From: Paenibacillus rhizosphaerae
Lineage (GTDB): Bacteria; Bacillota; Bacilli; Paenibacillales; Paenibacillaceae
Assembly: GCF_014192015.1 (NCBI RefSeq)
Contig: NZ_JACHXJ010000004.1
Location: 587,327-651,326 of the forward strand
Direction of reading: 5' to 3'
Length of the DNA stretch: 64,000 bases
A program made the position numbers and the translations under genes. This document shows positions 44,090 through 53,497 of the stretch, piece by piece (the stretch's first letter is position 1; every line of letters begins with the position of its first letter). The notes beneath the pieces are model-generated. The model searched no databases. It saw nothing but the letters and a program-made list of their open reading frames with translations, and had not been told where the DNA came from.

Positions 44090-44689
44090 GCAGGCCGGAC
44101 TTGCACGCTGTATCGGCCCATTCCCGGTCAGCCTTCCGGGTTGAAGGGAACCTGGGGTTTCAACGCTGCGGTCAAGCAGCGTGAACAGAATACTTAACAA
44201 CGGGTGCTGAGAGAGGCCTGTCCAACAAGGGATATGGATGAACGCTTCGTGCGCGCCGTTAGGGGCGTCCGCTTACAGGGCGGGAAAGGCTTCGGTACAC
44301 GGGGAGCCCCGTGATGGCTGAAGCCTTTTTTCTTTTTGATAGTCCAGATCGTTAGCTCTATGGCAATAGGTCCTGATCCGACAAGTAAGGTGTCAGCTAT
44401 GTCAGCTGCATGGGGGTCCTCCTTCTTAATACAAGGCCCGGAACCGTTCGCTTTGCTTAGCCGATGGAATGGTTTTTTAGAAGTCGCTTGAAACCTGAAC
44501 CCGGGCTTCTGCGTATTACCTAGTTATCCAGTATTTTGCGATGGACCTGTTTCAGCGGGCCGCCACATGGTAAATGAATGGGAGGGCTTAAGTTCTGCCC
44601 CGTTTGTTGCCTTAACGGCAGAAGGCGAAGCTTCCTGCGGGATGCCGGATGGAATCATCGAGACTACTTTATAAGGAGAAGATGTAGAA
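44090..44689. other. 600-base structured upstream region of the CNNM gene
   Basis: No gene is supported. Hairpins are dense: TTCAACGCTGC/GCAGCGTGAA near 44159-44185, a large terminator (44285-44336), and further pairs in 44340-44650. The words GGGTGCTGAGAGAGG and GCGCGCCGTTAGGGGCG precede the terminator. It looks like a long untranslated leader, possibly with a cis-acting RNA element, but I could not match it to a riboswitch class I know. Confidence 0.45.
44285..44336 (+). terminator. Strong terminator inside the CNNM leader
   Basis: AAAGGCTTC pairs with GAAGCCTTT and, inside, CACGGGG with CCCCGTG; T-rich DNA follows. Located 350 bases before the gene, so it ends either the upstream reductase transcript or an attenuated leader. 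Confidence 0.75.
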
Positions 44690-46000
44690 GTGGAAAGTGA
44701 CAGGTATGTGTTAAATTTGGTTTTGGTTGCATTACTGATCGGTTTGTCGGCCTTTTTCGTTGCGGTGGAGTTTGCCGTGATTCGTGTGCGGGGAAGCCGG
44801 GTCGATCAGCTGATCGCCGAAGGGCGCAAGGGCGCAAAGGCTGTGAAGAAGGTTATCGACAATCTGGACGGATATTTGTCCGCGTGCCAGCTCGGGATTA
44901 CGATTACATCACTCTGTCTTGGTTTCCTGGGGGAGCCGACCGTGGAGAAGATTCTTACCCCGGTGTTTGAGAAGTGGCATATGCCCGAAGCGTTAGGTCA
45001 TTTTCTGTCCCTGCTGATTGCCTTTACGGTCATTACGTACCTGCACGTCGTCATTGGCGAATTGGCGCCAAAAACAGTGGCAATCCGCAAAGCGGAGACC
45101 GTTGCCCTGCTGACGGCGACACCCATTATCTGGTTTAACAGAATCATGTACCCGTTCATTTGGCTGCTGAATGGATCGGCGAACCAGCTGGTCCGTTTGT
45201 TCGGCGTAAAGCCCGCTTCCGAGCATGAGGAAGCCCACTCCGAGGAGGAGCTGCAGATTATTCTGAGTGAGAGCCACGAGAGTGGAAAAATCAACGATAA
45301 CGAATTTGGTTATGTCAGCCGGATTTTCGCGTTTGACAACATGCTGGCGAAGGAAATTATGGTACCGCGGACGGACATGATCTGTTTGGACAAAGACAAG
45401 TCGCGGTCTGAAAATATGAAAATTATTAAAGAACAGCAATACTCCAGGTTCCCGCTCATCGACGGAAGCAAGGATAATGTCATCGGCATCATTAATACAA
45501 AGCAATTTTTCCTGGCTTATGAAGAAAACGAAGAACTGGATGTGGCGAGCCTGATCCATCCGGTGATGGCGGTATCCGAAGTGACGCCGGTCAATGTGCT
45601 GCTGCAGCGGATGCAGAAGGAAGCGACGCATATGGCGATCCTGATCGATGAATACGGCGGGACCTCCGGTCTTGTTACGATTGAGGACATTATTGAAGAG
45701 ATCGTCGGCGAAATTCGCGACGAGTTTGACAAGGACGAAGTTGAAGACGTCCAGGAGATCGGCGAGCATCATTTGATCGTGGACGGCAAAGTATCGATTT
45801 CAATGATCAATGATTATTTTTATATGGATCTGGATACAAAAGAATGGGATACGATCGGCGGCTGGCTGTACAGCCAGATCAGCGAAATGGCCGAAGGCGA
45901 GACGTTTGTGTACGAAGGAACGGCCTTTACCCTGCTGGAGCGGGATCATAACCGCTACTGCCGCATCGAAATCAAGAAGATCAAGATGAGCGAGGAATAA
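44690..46000 (+). CDS. CNNM/CorC-HlyC family membrane protein with CBS pair
   Basis: The 436-residue protein starts at GTG 44690 (AAGGAG 11 bases upstream). DUF21 with four helices covers about 1-195 (LVLVALLIGLSAFFVAVEFAVIRVRGSRVDQL, SACQLGITITSLCLGFLGEPTV, HVVIGELAPKTVAI), then two CBS domains (about 215-335; MVPRTDMICLDKD, HMAILIDEYGGTSGLVTIEDIIEEIVGEI) and the CorC_HlyC domain. Relatives export or sense Mg2+/Co2+ ions. It is coupled to the AI-2E family gene by a two-base gap. Confidence 0.93.
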   Translation: MESDRYVLNLVLVALLIGLSAFFVAVEFAVIRVRGSRVDQLIAEGRKGAKAVKKVIDNLDGYLSACQLGITITSLCLGFLGEPTVEKILTPVFEKWHMPEALGHFLSLLIAFTVITYLHVVIGELAPKTVAIRKAETVALLTATPIIWFNRIMYPFIWLLNGSANQLVRLFGVKPASEHEEAHSEEELQIILSESHESGKINDNEFGYVSRIFAFDNMLAKEIMVPRTDMICLDKDKSRSENMKIIKEQQYSRFPLIDGSKDNVIGIINTKQFFLAYEENEELDVASLIHPVMAVSEVTPVNVLLQRMQKEATHMAILIDEYGGTSGLVTIEDIIEEIVGEIRDEFDKDEVEDVQEIGEHHLIVDGKVSISMINDYFYMDLDTKEWDTIGGWLYSQISEMAEGETFVYEGTAFTLLERDHNRYCRIEIKKIKMSEE

Positions 46001-46002
46001 AT

Positions 46003-47178
46003 ATGGACAATCCGGTGAATTGGGCAAGCCGTTTTAAGCGGTTTTTACTAAATAACAGATTTGTATTGTTTATGCTGGTGCTGCTGCTCCTGGGACTGAA
46101 CATTCTGGTCCTCACCAAAATTTCATTCGTGTTCGAGCCGCTGATCGTCCTGGTTAAAACCGTCGTGCTGCCGATCATTCTCGCCGGAATTGCATATTAT
46201 TTGCTCAACCCGATTGTGGACTTTATGGAAAAGCGGAAGGTGAAGCGACTGCACACTATTCTGCTGCTGTACGTCTTCATTATCGGCATGCTTGCCGCGC
46301 TCGTGACACTGGTCATCCCGGTCATCCGGGAGCAGATTATGGATTTGGTGAACAATTTCCCAAGCTACGCCGAGGTCGCCCGAATCAAGGTCGAGGAGCT
46401 GATGGGGAGCAATCTGGTCAGCAAGCTGCAGGAAACCGTGTCGTTCGATCCGCAGGAGCTGATGAAGACCGTCTCGGAGAAAGGTTCGGAATTTCTGAAC
46501 CGCACCTGGACGGGGCTTGGCGGATTCGTGGGCGGCCTGATCGAGGTCGTGCTGGCCGTGGTGACACTGCCGTTCATTCTGTTTTACCTGCTGAAGGACG
46601 GTAAACGGCTGCCGGGTTACATTTTAAACTTTGTGCCGACGCGGCTGCGCGGGGAAACCTCGCGGGTCATGAATGAAATGAACCATCAGATCAGCTCCTA
46701 TATCCGCGGGCAGATCATCGTCAGCTGCTGTATCGGGCTGCTGCTGTTTGCCGGGTATATCATAATCGGCTTAAAGTATTCGCTCATTCTGGCTATCATC
46801 GCGGCATGCACCAGCGTTGTCCCGTATCTGGGACCGGCGATCGCCATTACGCCAGCGCTCATCGTTGCGGTCGTTACCTCGCCGATCATGCTGCTCAAGA
46901 TGATCATCGTCTGGACTGTCGTCCAGCTCATCGAAGGGAAGTTCATTTCTCCGCAAATTATGGGCAAGACGCTGAAAATTCATCCGATCACGATTATTTT
47001 CGTCATTCTGACGAGCGGCAACTTGTTTGGCATCGTTGGCATTCTGCTTGCGGTGCCGGGATATGCCGTGCTGAAGGTCGTCGTATCCCATTTGTACCGC
47101 TGGTTTCGGGTGCGCTCGGGACTTTACGGGCCCGAACCCCCGCCGGCGGTTGCAGCGGGCGACTCCCAGGAGCCGTGA
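46003..47178 (+). CDS. AI-2E/PerM family membrane transporter
   Basis: The 391-residue protein has about eight helices, beginning FVLFMLVLLLLGLNILVL and ILAGIAYYLLNPIVDFMEKRKVKRL, with the family's FILFYLLKDGKRLPGYI and the loop YLGPAIAITPALIVAVVTSP. An ending GNLFGIVGILLAVPGYAVLKVVVSHLY is characteristic. Substrates range from AI-2 export to Na+/H+ antiport; not predictable here. Its ribosome site lies within the end of the CNNM gene. Confidence 0.9.
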   Translation: MDNPVNWASRFKRFLLNNRFVLFMLVLLLLGLNILVLTKISFVFEPLIVLVKTVVLPIILAGIAYYLLNPIVDFMEKRKVKRLHTILLLYVFIIGMLAALVTLVIPVIREQIMDLVNNFPSYAEVARIKVEELMGSNLVSKLQETVSFDPQELMKTVSEKGSEFLNRTWTGLGGFVGGLIEVVLAVVTLPFILFYLLKDGKRLPGYILNFVPTRLRGETSRVMNEMNHQISSYIRGQIIVSCCIGLLLFAGYIIIGLKYSLILAIIAACTSVVPYLGPAIAITPALIVAVVTSPIMLLKMIIVWTVVQLIEGKFISPQIMGKTLKIHPITIIFVILTSGNLFGIVGILLAVPGYAVLKVVVSHLYRWFRVRSGLYGPEPPPAVAAGDSQEP

Positions 47179-47288
47179 TGGCGAGAGCCGCTCGAAGCCG
47201 ACCGCTATAATAGAAAATCGAGTTCTGCTGCAGATGACGTGCGTCATAAGACATGGAACGATCTTGCTTGCCTGAATCAAAGAAAACT

Positions 47289-47336
47289 GGCCGTCCCCCG
47301 GATGTATGGGTCCGAAGGGGGCGGCTTTATTTTTTG
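47289..47336 (+). terminator. Terminator after the AI-2E family gene
   Basis: GCCGTCCCCC pairs with GGGGGCGGC, followed by TTTATTTTTT. Confidence 0.85.
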
Positions 47337-47440
47337 ACCCCCCATTGTAATTCGGGAGGGAGCATGTGATAATGGGTTGTTCGCCTTCCCGAAAGTGGGG
47401 ACGGCTGTATTTATGAGTAGCTTGGAGGGAACCAAAAGAC

Positions 47441-49396
47441 GTGAAGCGGTATCCTTTTACGTATGATCCAAAGCGGCCTTTCGTCCAGCAAGCAGGCGAA
47501 TGGGTCGCCGATGTGTTTTATGATGTGCTGCCGGAAGCGGGTTTCGAAGTCCGCGACGAGCAGATTTATATGGCTTTTCAGCTGGAGAAGGCTTTTGCCG
47601 AGAAGAAAACGATATTTGCCGAGGCGGGAGTCGGAACGGGCAAGACGCTCGTGTATTTGCTCTATTCCGTATGCTATGCGAGGTATACCCGCAGACCCGC
47701 GGTCATCGCCTGCGCCGACGAATCGCTGATCGAGCAGCTGGTGAAGCCGGAGGGCGACATCGCGAAATTGGCCCGCCATCTTGGGCTTCACATTGATGCC
47801 CGGCTGGGCAAGTCGCCTGACCAGTACCTGTGCCTGCGCAAACTGGACGACGTCCGGCTGCGGGACGAAGAAGGGGTACGCTGGGACGACTTGGCCGCCG
47901 GCCTGCCGGATTTTGTGTATTCCACCGCACCGATGCAATCCTTTCACGCTTACGGGGACCGGAAGGGGTACCCGGAGTTAACCGATGAGGAATGGAGCCG
48001 GATTAACTGGGATCCGTTCCAGGACTGCTTCACCTGCGACCGCCGCCACCGCTGCGGCCAGACGCTGTCGCGGGATCATTACCGCCAGGCGGCGGACCTG
48101 ATCATCTGCTCGCATGATTATTACATGGAGCATGTATGGACTTATGAGGGCCGGAAGCGGGAGGGGCAGCTGCCCCTGCTGCCGGAGCACTGTGCCGTCG
48201 TCTTCGACGAAGGGCATCTGCTCGAATCGGCCGCCATGAAGGCCCTCAGCTACAAAATGAAGCATGTCGTGTTCGAGGAACTTATCACACGGCTGCTTCA
48301 GGGTGAGATCCGCGAATCGCTGGCGGTGCTGATCGACGAGGCGATCGTGCAAAGCGAAGCGATGTTCGCGGCCTTCGGCCGGCAAAGCCGCAATGTGGCC
48401 GGCTCCGACCGGAAGGAAATCGTGCTGGACGGCGCGCTGCTCGCCGAGGTGCACCGGTTCCGTTCGCTCCTCACCTCAATCGAGGAGGAGCTCGTGTTTG
48501 AGAGCGAGCTGTACACGCTGAACGAGTATGAGCTCCGGATTGTAGAGGAGCATCTGGAGATGATGCAGAAGGCGCTCCATCTGTTCGAGCGGTCCGAGGC
48601 GTTGATCTGCTGGGCCGTCGACGGACCGGACGGGCTCACGCTGTCTATCATGCCGAGAACGGTCAAGGAGGTGCTGCAGGAGCAGGTATTCGGCTCGAAG
48701 ATGCCGATCGTGTTCTCCTCAGCCACCTTGTCGGTTCAGGGATCCTTTGGCTATGTCGCGGACAGCCTGGGCATCGGCAGCTTCCTCTCCTTCTCCGTGC
48801 CGTCCCCGTATGATTACGCGGATCAGATGAAGGTGCTGACCCCGGCCGACTCCCGGTCGACGGCCGATTTTAACGGCAAGCTGGAAGCCGCTGCCCGCCT
48901 TCTTCGCGAGTCCGGGGGCCGCGCGCTGATCCTGTTTAACGGCAGGGAGGAGCTGCGGCGGTTTAAGCAGGAGCTTGCCGCGGGCGCGGTTCAGGTGCCC
49001 GACGTTCCGTTCTACTTCGAAGGGGATCAGGAGATCAGTCATCTGATCTCCGCCTTCCAGCGCGAGGAGACGAGCGTGCTGTGCGCGGTCAGCCTGTGGG
49101 AGGGACTGGACGTGCCCGGACCGGCGCTCTCGAACGTGATCGTCTGGTCGCTGCCGTTCCCGCCGCATGATCCGGTGTTTACGGCCAAGCGCAAAGAATC
49201 GCCAGCTCCGTTTGAAGAGGTGGACATGCCGTATATGCTGCTTCGACTCCGCCAGGGCATTGGCCGGCTGATCCGAACCCGCGAGGACCGGGGCATCGTC
49301 GCCATCCTGGGCGAGGAGCTAGCGGGCAGTACGCCCGTACGGGAGCAAGTGCTGGCGGTCCTGCCCGAAGGCGTAACACTGCAGGCGTTGTCTTAG
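47441..49396 (+). CDS. dinG: DinG/XPD-like superfamily 2 DNA helicase with Fe-S cluster
   Basis: The 651-residue protein starts at GTG 47441 after GGAGGG. Walker A is EAGVGTGKTLVYLL at about 63-76. Four cysteines (YLCLRKL at ~126, then DCFTCDRRHRCG at ~196-206) fit the 4Fe-4S cluster of XPD/DinG helicases. The DEAH box is VVFDEGHLLE, and motifs V-VI appear as SLWEGLDVPGPALSNVI and RLRQGIGRLIRTREDRG. It is an ATP-driven 5'-3' helicase for repair of R-loops, D-loops or forked DNA. It carries no exonuclease domain, unlike Firmicute DinG of the YpvA-plus-exonuclease type. Confidence 0.88.
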   Translation: MKRYPFTYDPKRPFVQQAGEWVADVFYDVLPEAGFEVRDEQIYMAFQLEKAFAEKKTIFAEAGVGTGKTLVYLLYSVCYARYTRRPAVIACADESLIEQLVKPEGDIAKLARHLGLHIDARLGKSPDQYLCLRKLDDVRLRDEEGVRWDDLAAGLPDFVYSTAPMQSFHAYGDRKGYPELTDEEWSRINWDPFQDCFTCDRRHRCGQTLSRDHYRQAADLIICSHDYYMEHVWTYEGRKREGQLPLLPEHCAVVFDEGHLLESAAMKALSYKMKHVVFEELITRLLQGEIRESLAVLIDEAIVQSEAMFAAFGRQSRNVAGSDRKEIVLDGALLAEVHRFRSLLTSIEEELVFESELYTLNEYELRIVEEHLEMMQKALHLFERSEALICWAVDGPDGLTLSIMPRTVKEVLQEQVFGSKMPIVFSSATLSVQGSFGYVADSLGIGSFLSFSVPSPYDYADQMKVLTPADSRSTADFNGKLEAAARLLRESGGRALILFNGREELRRFKQELAAGAVQVPDVPFYFEGDQEISHLISAFQREETSVLCAVSLWEGLDVPGPALSNVIVWSLPFPPHDPVFTAKRKESPAPFEEVDMPYMLLRLRQGIGRLIRTREDRGIVAILGEELAGSTPVREQVLAVLPEGVTLQALS

Positions 49397-49500
49397 CCTG
49401 CCGAATCTCTATCGGGTTTCACGGCACTCAGGAACGCAAGTCGCCTCATATTGTTGAACCCGTTAATTTTTCATTAGGTAAACAGATTGCCGAATGATTA

Positions 49501-49541
49501 AAAGCCAACCCTAGCCGTTTCAGGAAGGGGTTGGCTTTTTT
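49501..49541. terminator. Bidirectional terminator between dinG-like gene and serpin
   Basis: AAAGCCAACCC pairs with GGGTTGGCTTT, with T runs on both sides. Confidence 0.85.
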
Positions 49542-49558
49542 GTCTGTGTGCGAGCCGG

Positions 49559-50830
49559 TCATTCGGGATCGTTCACCGAACCGATAAACAACCAGGCGCG
49601 GGTCTGTGTGTCCTCGATCGCCAGGAAGAACGGACGGTTCACCGTCATTTCGTGGACTTTTACCGGCATCGAGCCGGACTCGGCCCCGATGACCGTAGCC
49701 GCAGCAGCCTCGGTTCCCTTTTCGTTGACGTCCAGCACCATCCGGTGCAGAACCGTGGACAGGAACAGCGGGCGAATGTCGGCCATATGGGAAAAGTCGG
49801 CCCTATCCGGCTGAAAGGCCTGCTTCATGCCGAGCCGGATGAGCGGATCTTTCAAATCGCGGCCGTGCTCAGCCTTGAACCGGGGCAGTCCAAGCTGCAC
49901 AGATGCCTCATCAAAGGGCTGCTGCCACGGAGAGGGATCCGTCCAGAGCTGCTCCTCCAATGGGTTCAGTGAAGAGCCGACGGCGGGAAGGATAACCAGC
50001 ATATCCATGCGGCCGTCTCCGTAAGGAAGGCGGACGGCCTGCCAATCGGGGGTTTCCTTATACGGCAGCATATTGGCGGTATGCATCATTGGAAGCGTCC
50101 GAACGCTGCCGTCGGCCAGCGTGAACGGTTCGTCTTTGGTGTATTTCGGATTGAACGGATCGGTCCATGCTCCATTAAAATAAATCGCGTTGGCCAGCAC
50201 CGCGATGGTCGTTGGCGACAGCGGCTGCTCCAGCATTTTTGCGATTTTGCCCTCGGTTTCCTTGCTGATCCAGCGGTTGATCGTCTTCACGGACTTGTCG
50301 GAAGCGAAATCAACCTCCTGGATCTCGGCCCCAAAGCTCTCCCTGCCCGCCTGAATAAAAGAATCCTTGAACGGAACGCCCTGCTGATGCCAGATGGCAT
50401 TGGCGATGTTCAGCCGGACGCCGGAATCTTCCCCTTCCAGCAGTCTGGCCAAAATCGCGTTCCCCTCGTTCATTTCGCTAAGCGGCATGTCCTTCAGCCC
50501 GAAGACGGCAGCCATTTCGCGTGCCGTCGTGCCGGCGCTGCCGTTGTATGCCATGGACAAGGCCGTCCAGATGCTGTAGGGGGAGAGAAGGACATTGTCT
50601 CCGGCTTCGGCCTGCCCGGCCAGTTCGCGGTGGAGCTGCAGTCCCAGGCGGTTGTGAGCGGAGATGAGCGCAGGATCGATTTTGCCCGCCTCCTGCTTCC
50701 GGGCCGCTAGCGAGATCGGAGGAGTCGGATTGCTGCGCTGGTCTGGGCTGCCGTCTTCCTGCTTCGAGCATGCCGATAATGCCAGCAGGAGCAGGGCGAG
50801 CAGCAGCGGCAGCGTTTTGGTTGTTGGCAT
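49559..50830 (-). CDS. Serpin (serine protease inhibitor) lipoprotein
   Basis: ATG 50830 lies ten bases after AAGGAGG. The 423-residue protein has a lipobox (LLLALLLLALSACSKQ) and a serpin domain from about 55: NVLLSPYSIWTALSMAYNGSAGTT, IANAIWHQQG, VLANAIYFNGAW, and NRPFFLAIEDTQTRAWLFIGSV at the end. The reactive-loop hinge EKGTEAAAATV has small residues at P12-P9 and threonine at P14, the pattern of inhibitory serpins. Counting from the hinge, P1 falls on the segment AESGSM, so the target may be an elastase- or subtilisin-like protease. It is exposed on the cell surface. Confidence 0.92.
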   Translation of the reverse strand: MPTTKTLPLLLALLLLALSACSKQEDGSPDQRSNPTPPISLAARKQEAGKIDPALISAHNRLGLQLHRELAGQAEAGDNVLLSPYSIWTALSMAYNGSAGTTAREMAAVFGLKDMPLSEMNEGNAILARLLEGEDSGVRLNIANAIWHQQGVPFKDSFIQAGRESFGAEIQEVDFASDKSVKTINRWISKETEGKIAKMLEQPLSPTTIAVLANAIYFNGAWTDPFNPKYTKDEPFTLADGSVRTLPMMHTANMLPYKETPDWQAVRLPYGDGRMDMLVILPAVGSSLNPLEEQLWTDPSPWQQPFDEASVQLGLPRFKAEHGRDLKDPLIRLGMKQAFQPDRADFSHMADIRPLFLSTVLHRMVLDVNEKGTEAAAATVIGAESGSMPVKVHEMTVNRPFFLAIEDTQTRAWLFIGSVNDPE

Positions 50831-51138
50831 GGATCGCAAACCTCCTTATCGATGGAATCAGGTCTAAAGACCAAGAGCATTTTACGCGTTGAGGAGAAAA
50901 TGGAACTCTTTCCTATTCCTTATGCGGCACTTCTTGCGCTAAAAAGTGGAAAAATCGGCGTTACCTACCAGACGTTTCCGGGCCGGCGGAAGTTGCGCCC
51001 AGAGCCTGTTTCATGATGGAAGCGGTGCCACTTCTCGGAATTTGATTCACGCATCTCGGGAACGGTATAATGAAAATGCTTTGAAGTCAATCTAACTGAC
51101 CAATTTATTCCTTTAAGACAGCAAGGAGTTGTACAACC
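50831..51138. other. Gap between serpin and MarR genes
   Basis: About 300 bases hold the divergent promoters of both genes. I see the MarR ribosome site AAGGAG and a T-rich stretch, but no gene or strong palindrome. Confidence 0.5.
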
Positions 51139-51612
51139 ATGTTCAAAACGTTCCCATATAATCAAGATTTGGCTTCCCTGTTATCGCTCTCCTTCAGCGC
51201 GATGAACCAGGAGCTTCATAACCGCCTGAAGGAGGCGGGGTTCGGCGATGTGCGGCCGGCGCACAGCTTTTTGTTCCAGGGCTTGATGCCGGATGGGGCG
51301 ACGGCCAAGACGCTCGTGGCGCACCTGGGCATATCGAAGCAGGCGGTCAGCCAAATGCTTGACTACCTGGAGGAATGCGGCTATGTCGCGCGCAAACCCC
51401 ACCCGTCCGACGGCCGGGGCAAGATGGTCGTCCTGACTGAACGCGGCTGGTCGCTGGTACGGACGAAAGAGAACATCTACAAGGAGATTGAGCAGCGCTG
51501 GGCCCGGATGATCGGGAGCGACCATATGAAGACGCTGCAGCAGGATTTGAAGCATATTATCGAAAACGTCAACGAAGAGGAACTACAGCACCCACTGCGC
51601 CCCGTGTGGTAG
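51139..51612 (+). CDS. MarR family transcriptional regulator
   Basis: The 157-residue protein starts at ATG 51139 after AAGGAG. The winged helix-turn-helix reads LMPDGATAKTLVAHLGISKQAVSQMLDYLEECGYVARKPHPSDGRGKMVVLTERG; flanking helices make the dimer interface. No cysteine lies near the N-terminus where OhrR-type sensors have one, so it is not clearly peroxide-sensing. Effector and targets unknown. Confidence 0.9.
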   Translation: MFKTFPYNQDLASLLSLSFSAMNQELHNRLKEAGFGDVRPAHSFLFQGLMPDGATAKTLVAHLGISKQAVSQMLDYLEECGYVARKPHPSDGRGKMVVLTERGWSLVRTKENIYKEIEQRWARMIGSDHMKTLQQDLKHIIENVNEEELQHPLRPVW

Positions 51613-51675
51613 GCGATGGCGAAGAGGAGAACAGTGCTGCTGCTGATCAGGGGATAAAATCCACGCAACAAAACG

Positions 51676-51716
51676 AGAGACTGCTTCCACCGCGTGTAGG
51701 TGGCGTAGCAGTCTCT
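51676..51716. terminator. Terminator between convergent MarR and ZIP genes
   Basis: AGAGACTGCT (51676-51685) pairs perfectly with AGCAGTCTCT (51707-51716), with CCACC/GGTGG inside. T-rich DNA follows mainly on the minus strand. Confidence 0.75.
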
Positions 51717-51765
51717 TAGGGTTGTTTGTATTGTTCTATTTTCCAGGAGAGTGCATTCCGGTCCC

Positions 51766-52500
51766 TTACCCCAGCATATGCGTCATGGCGATCATGGAGA
51801 GCAGCCCAAAGATGAAGGAAAAGGTCGAAGCCCGCTCGTTGCCGTCTCCATGGCTTTCCGGGATGAGTTCTTTGTATACGACGAACAGCATGGCACCGGC
51901 GGCAAAGGCCAACCCGTACGGGACGATACCGGCGAAGGAAGCGGTGAATTTCAGCCCGGCCCAGCAGGAGAGGAACTCCAGCCCGCCCGTCAGCGCGGTG
52001 AGAAGGAAGGCGTACCGCCTTCGCATGCCGTGCGTAACGAGGTAGAGCGCGGTCAAAAAGCCCTCGGGGATGTTTTGCAGTCCGATGCTCAGCGCAACGA
52101 TCGTCCCCAGCTCCTGGTTAGGACTGCCGTAGCTGACGCCGACCGACAGCCCTTCGGGTAAATTATGCAGCGCCATGGCCGACAGAAACATCCAGGATCC
52201 CGTCTGTGTGCTGTTGCTCCGCTTGATATCATGGACCGGGTCCGTGTGAGGGATGAGCAGCTCCATCAAGGTCAAAGTCACCGTGCCTAGAAGAATGCCG
52301 ACGGACAGCACCCAAAGGTTCGACAGCTTGAGGGAGGACGGGATCAGCCCGTACGTTGAGGCGGCGACCATGATTCCTGCCGTGAAAGCGAGCAGGCTGT
52401 CTCTGCCCCGGTGGCTGATATTTGAAAACAGCAGGGCGGGAAGGGCTCCCGCCGCCGTACATAGGGAAGTCGCGAGGCTTCCCAGAATCATTGCGTTCAC
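51766..52500 (-). CDS. ZIP family metal transporter (ZupT/GufA-like)
   Basis: GTG 52500 follows GGAGG. The 244-residue protein has eight predicted helices and the two metal-binding segments of ZIP transporters, MALHNLPEGLSVGVSYG (helix IV) and LSIGLQNIPEGFLTALYL (helix V). These take up Zn2+, Fe2+ or Mn2+. An inverted repeat 80 bases upstream may be its operator. Confidence 0.92.
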   Translation of the reverse strand: MNAMILGSLATSLCTAAGALPALLFSNISHRGRDSLLAFTAGIMVAASTYGLIPSSLKLSNLWVLSVGILLGTVTLTLMELLIPHTDPVHDIKRSNSTQTGSWMFLSAMALHNLPEGLSVGVSYGSPNQELGTIVALSIGLQNIPEGFLTALYLVTHGMRRRYAFLLTALTGGLEFLSCWAGLKFTASFAGIVPYGLAFAAGAMLFVVYKELIPESHGDGNERASTFSFIFGLLSMIAMTHMLG

Positions 52501-52579
52501 GTAGGCCTCCTGCTGCCAGCGGCTGAGATACCTTGGGTTTCACCCGAGTGCATACCGGTGAATTCGATCAAAGCCGCAG

Positions 52580-52615
52580 GGCTTGTTCGTGTTTAATTTA
52601 AAATATGAACAAGCC
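52580..52615. repeat. Inverted repeat upstream of the ZIP gene
   Basis: GGCTTGTTC (52580-52588) and GAACAAGCC (52607-52615) form a perfect 9-base inverted repeat around an AT-rich 18-base centre that could be a promoter -10 region. It does not resemble the Zur or Fur boxes I know. Confidence 0.45.
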
Positions 52616-52656
52616 TGCTGATGCATGACCCGGACAGAAGATTTAGCACGCCAAAA

Positions 52657-52692
52657 AAAGAACCGTCCACCCTCTGGGGTGAACGGTTCTTT
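52657..52692. terminator. Terminator after the cyclophilin gene
   Basis: AAAGAACCGTCCACC pairs with GGGTGAACGGTTCTTT with small mismatches; on the minus strand seven T follow. Confidence 0.85.
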
Positions 52693-52741
52693 ACTGTATC
52701 ATGATGTGCTGCGCCGTACAAGCGAGCGGCTTCGCACAGGC

Positions 52742-53497
52742 TTATTTCTCGGTAATCGTGACGCCGTCGATCGTAACTTTTTCGGTCGGGGTGCTTTCCT
52801 CGCCGCTAGGTCCGACGGTGACCGGTGTTTTGGCGATCTGCATCACGACATCCATACCCTTCGTAACCTTGCCAAAAATGGTGTAGTTCGGCTGTTGGTT
52901 CAGGTAATCGCTGTCCGCGCCGGTGCAGATAAAGAACTGGCTGCCGTTCGTATCCGGACCGGCGTTCGCCATGGCGACGATGCCCGGCTCGTATTTATAA
53001 TTCGTTTTCTCATCCTCGAAAGAATATCCCGGTCCGCCGGAGCCTGTTCCGGTCGGGTCGCCGGTCTGTACCATGAACGTTTCGATAATCCGGTGGAACA
53101 CGACCCCGTTGTAAAAGCCTTCCTTGGACAGGAACACGAAGTTGTTGACCGTCTTCGGTGCGTCCTTGGCGAACAGCTCGATTGTAAACGTGCCTTTGGA
53201 CGTTTTGACTTCAGCCTCGTACTTTTTGTTCTGGTCGATCTGCATGGCAGGCGGGCTTGTCCAGCTCTTCTGCTGCTGACCGGAGGCCGAGGTCGAACCG
53301 TCCGTAGTGGAATCCGATCCAGCCGTATCGGACGATGACGAATTGCCGGAAGTCTGATCCGTCGTCTGCTCTGTCGTTTGTCCTCCGGATGTGTCCTTCG
53401 ATGCGTCCTCGTCGCTGTTTTTCTTGCCGCATCCGCCAAGCGCAAGCGCCGCTGTCAGCACGAGCACGAGCGGAAGCGTGAATGTCTTCAGTTTCAT
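52742..53497 (-). CDS. ppiB: Cyclophilin-type peptidyl-prolyl isomerase lipoprotein
   Basis: From ATG 53497 the product has 251 residues (AAAGGAG is 14 bases upstream; other starts are possible). A lipoprotein signal (LTAALALGGCGKK) is followed by a Ser/Thr/Asp-rich linker to about 85. The cyclophilin domain has VVFHRIIETFMVQTGDPTGTGSGGPGYSF, ANAGPDTNGSQFFICTG and NYTIFGKVTKGMDVV, with the catalytic Arg in FHRI. It should help fold exported proteins at the outer membrane face. Confidence 0.93.
   Translation of the reverse strand: MKLKTFTLPLVLVLTAALALGGCGKKNSDEDASKDTSGGQTTEQTTDQTSGNSSSSDTAGSDSTTDGSTSASGQQQKSWTSPPAMQIDQNKKYEAEVKTSKGTFTIELFAKDAPKTVNNFVFLSKEGFYNGVVFHRIIETFMVQTGDPTGTGSGGPGYSFEDEKTNYKYEPGIVAMANAGPDTNGSQFFICTGADSDYLNQQPNYTIFGKVTKGMDVVMQIAKTPVTVGPSGEESTPTEKVTIDGVTITEK

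Noticed and set aside
44196..44336. Possible TPP or M-box riboswitch because of GGGTGCTGAGAG and CGTTAG words
   Set aside because: The remaining conserved TPP and M-box blocks are missing; left as an unassigned structured leader.
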